DNA of 5,832 nt from Candidatus Gastranaerophilales bacterium. GTDB taxonomy: Bacteria > Cyanobacteriota > Vampirovibrionia > Gastranaerophilales > JAQUYY01. Below the pieces are notes generated by a model, which was not told the origin of the DNA, searched no databases, and saw only the letters and a list, made by a program, of their open reading frames with translations. This document shows, piece by piece, positions 5,621 through 5,832 of this stretch (position 1 is its first letter; every line of letters starts with the position of its first letter). The position numbers were made by a program, and so were the translations under genes. Location: assembly GCA_028691575.1 (NCBI GenBank), contig JAQUYY010000122.1, forward strand, positions 1 through 5,832, read 5' to 3'.

Positions 5621-5688
5621 AATCATAAATCTAACAACGTTAGAGCCTCTGGCAAAGGGTAGAACCAACATGGTTAAATATTATGATT
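5621..5688. repeat. cloverleaf-like set of inverted repeats
   Basis: AATCATAA (5621-5628) pairs with TTATGATT (5681-5688) and encloses three small hairpins with 3-base loops: CTAAC/GTTAG (5631-5643), GCC/GGC (5645-5653) and AACCA/TGGTT (5663-5675). The 68-base size resembles a tRNA, but there is no anticodon loop, T-loop or CCA logic. The inner stems are short, so some may be chance. It may be part of a mobile or extragenic repeat with the hairpin at 5726-5770. Confidence 0.3.
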
Positions 5689-5702
5689 GAACTACGTTAG
5701 AG
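5633..5702 (+). repeat. direct repeat pair AACnACGTTAGAG
   Basis: The 13-base copies at 5633-5645 and 5690-5702 differ at one base (A versus T at position 4) and are 57 bases apart. The core CGTTAG also occurs inverted, as CTAACG, at 5783-5788 on the far side of the long hairpin. The outer CGTTAG (5695-5700) and CTAACG (5783-5788) thus flank the inverted repeat at 5726-5770. Confidence 0.4.
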
Positions 5703-5725
5703 AGTAGCGTGGATTTCTTTCTTTG

Positions 5726-5770
5726 GTTCGTTTCTTTCTTTACCGTCGCAATATAAAGAAAGAAATGAAC
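5726..5770. repeat. long inverted repeat, likely extragenic dispersed element
   Basis: GTTCGTTTCTTTCTTT (5726-5741) is complementary over 16 positions, with one G-T, to AAAGAAAGAAATGAAC (5755-5770) around a 13-base loop. A further TTTCTTTCTTT (5714-5724) precedes the left arm as a direct repeat of it. The arms are pure pyrimidine/purine tracts apart from the outer GTTCG/TGAAC. No U-tract follows on either strand, so it is not an ordinary intrinsic terminator. The look is that of palindromic elements repeated in many bacterial intergenic regions; whether it is repeated in this genome cannot be seen here. Confidence 0.6.
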
Positions 5771-5832
5771 AGAAAATTCAAGCTAACGAATAAAGCCATG
5801 ATTATTGAATTTATTTGATTATTTAATTTTTT

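Larger units (their letters stand above)
5532..5832. other. repeat-rich gene-free region after lepA
   Basis: No credible coding frame is present in these 301 bases on either strand. The first 60 bases are AT-rich, with a weak hairpin (ATAAT 5547-5551 with ATTAT 5556-5560) but no good lepA terminator. From 5594 on it holds a palindrome, a cluster of small hairpins, a direct repeat and a long inverted repeat, listed separately. The last 40 bases are AT-rich and featureless. Confidence 0.7.

Noticed and set aside
5621..5688. tRNA gene
   Set aside because: The length and four-stem outline are tRNA-like, but loops of 3 bases, no anticodon arm of 7 and no GTTC-type T-loop in place exclude it.
5726..5770. 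intrinsic terminator of lepA
   Set aside because: It is about 195 bases past the stop codon and no T-run follows on either strand.

Overview
This window is an AT-rich stretch of a bacterial chromosome carrying mostly housekeeping genes. The protein evidence points to the cyanobacterial side of the tree. LepA has the run of residues around 'ARMNYAAKNGEKYVLN' and the 'ACEGALLVVDATQGVEAQTLANVYLA' type of G domain that I associate with Cyanobacteriota. Together with the low GC this suggests a non-photosynthetic relative such as Gastranaerophilales (Melainabacteria/Vampirovibrionia). That placement is inference from remembered family patterns, not a search.

Layout, left to right. Positions 1-237 hold the 3' end of a HAD-superfamily phosphatase gene (+). 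Six bases later the suhB-type inositol monophosphatase gene (-, start at 1017) ends convergently. The gap 1018-1259 contains a GC-rich, strongly foldable patch (1101-1179) that no gene explains, followed by an extended -10 promoter for queD (+, 1260-1616). queD converges on comM (-, 1626-3161) with 9 bases between them. comM has a TTG start and lies behind rpsT (-, 3284-3556). A clear rpsT terminator and a new TATAAT promoter separate the two, so comM is probably transcribed on its own. rpsT and lepA (+, 3738-5531) are divergent. Their promoters sit back to back with overlapping -35 regions, and rpsT has a long leader with a perfect 10-bp hairpin. The last 300 bases have no gene but are dense in inverted and direct repeats, including a 16-bp-arm hairpin that looks like a dispersed extragenic element.

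Function. rpsT (ribosomal protein S20) and lepA (EF4) form a divergent translation pair. queD supplies carboxytetrahydropterin for queuosine in tRNA, also a translation-linked role. comM is a branch-migration helicase for natural transformation. suhB is a general inositol/sugar monophosphatase. I see no defence system, phage gene, CRISPR array, transposase, tRNA or rRNA, and no convincing new multi-gene system. The points most worth a second look are the orphan structured patch before queD, a G8 homopolymer inside the comM ATPase domain, the rpsT leader hairpin, and the repeat cluster after lepA.
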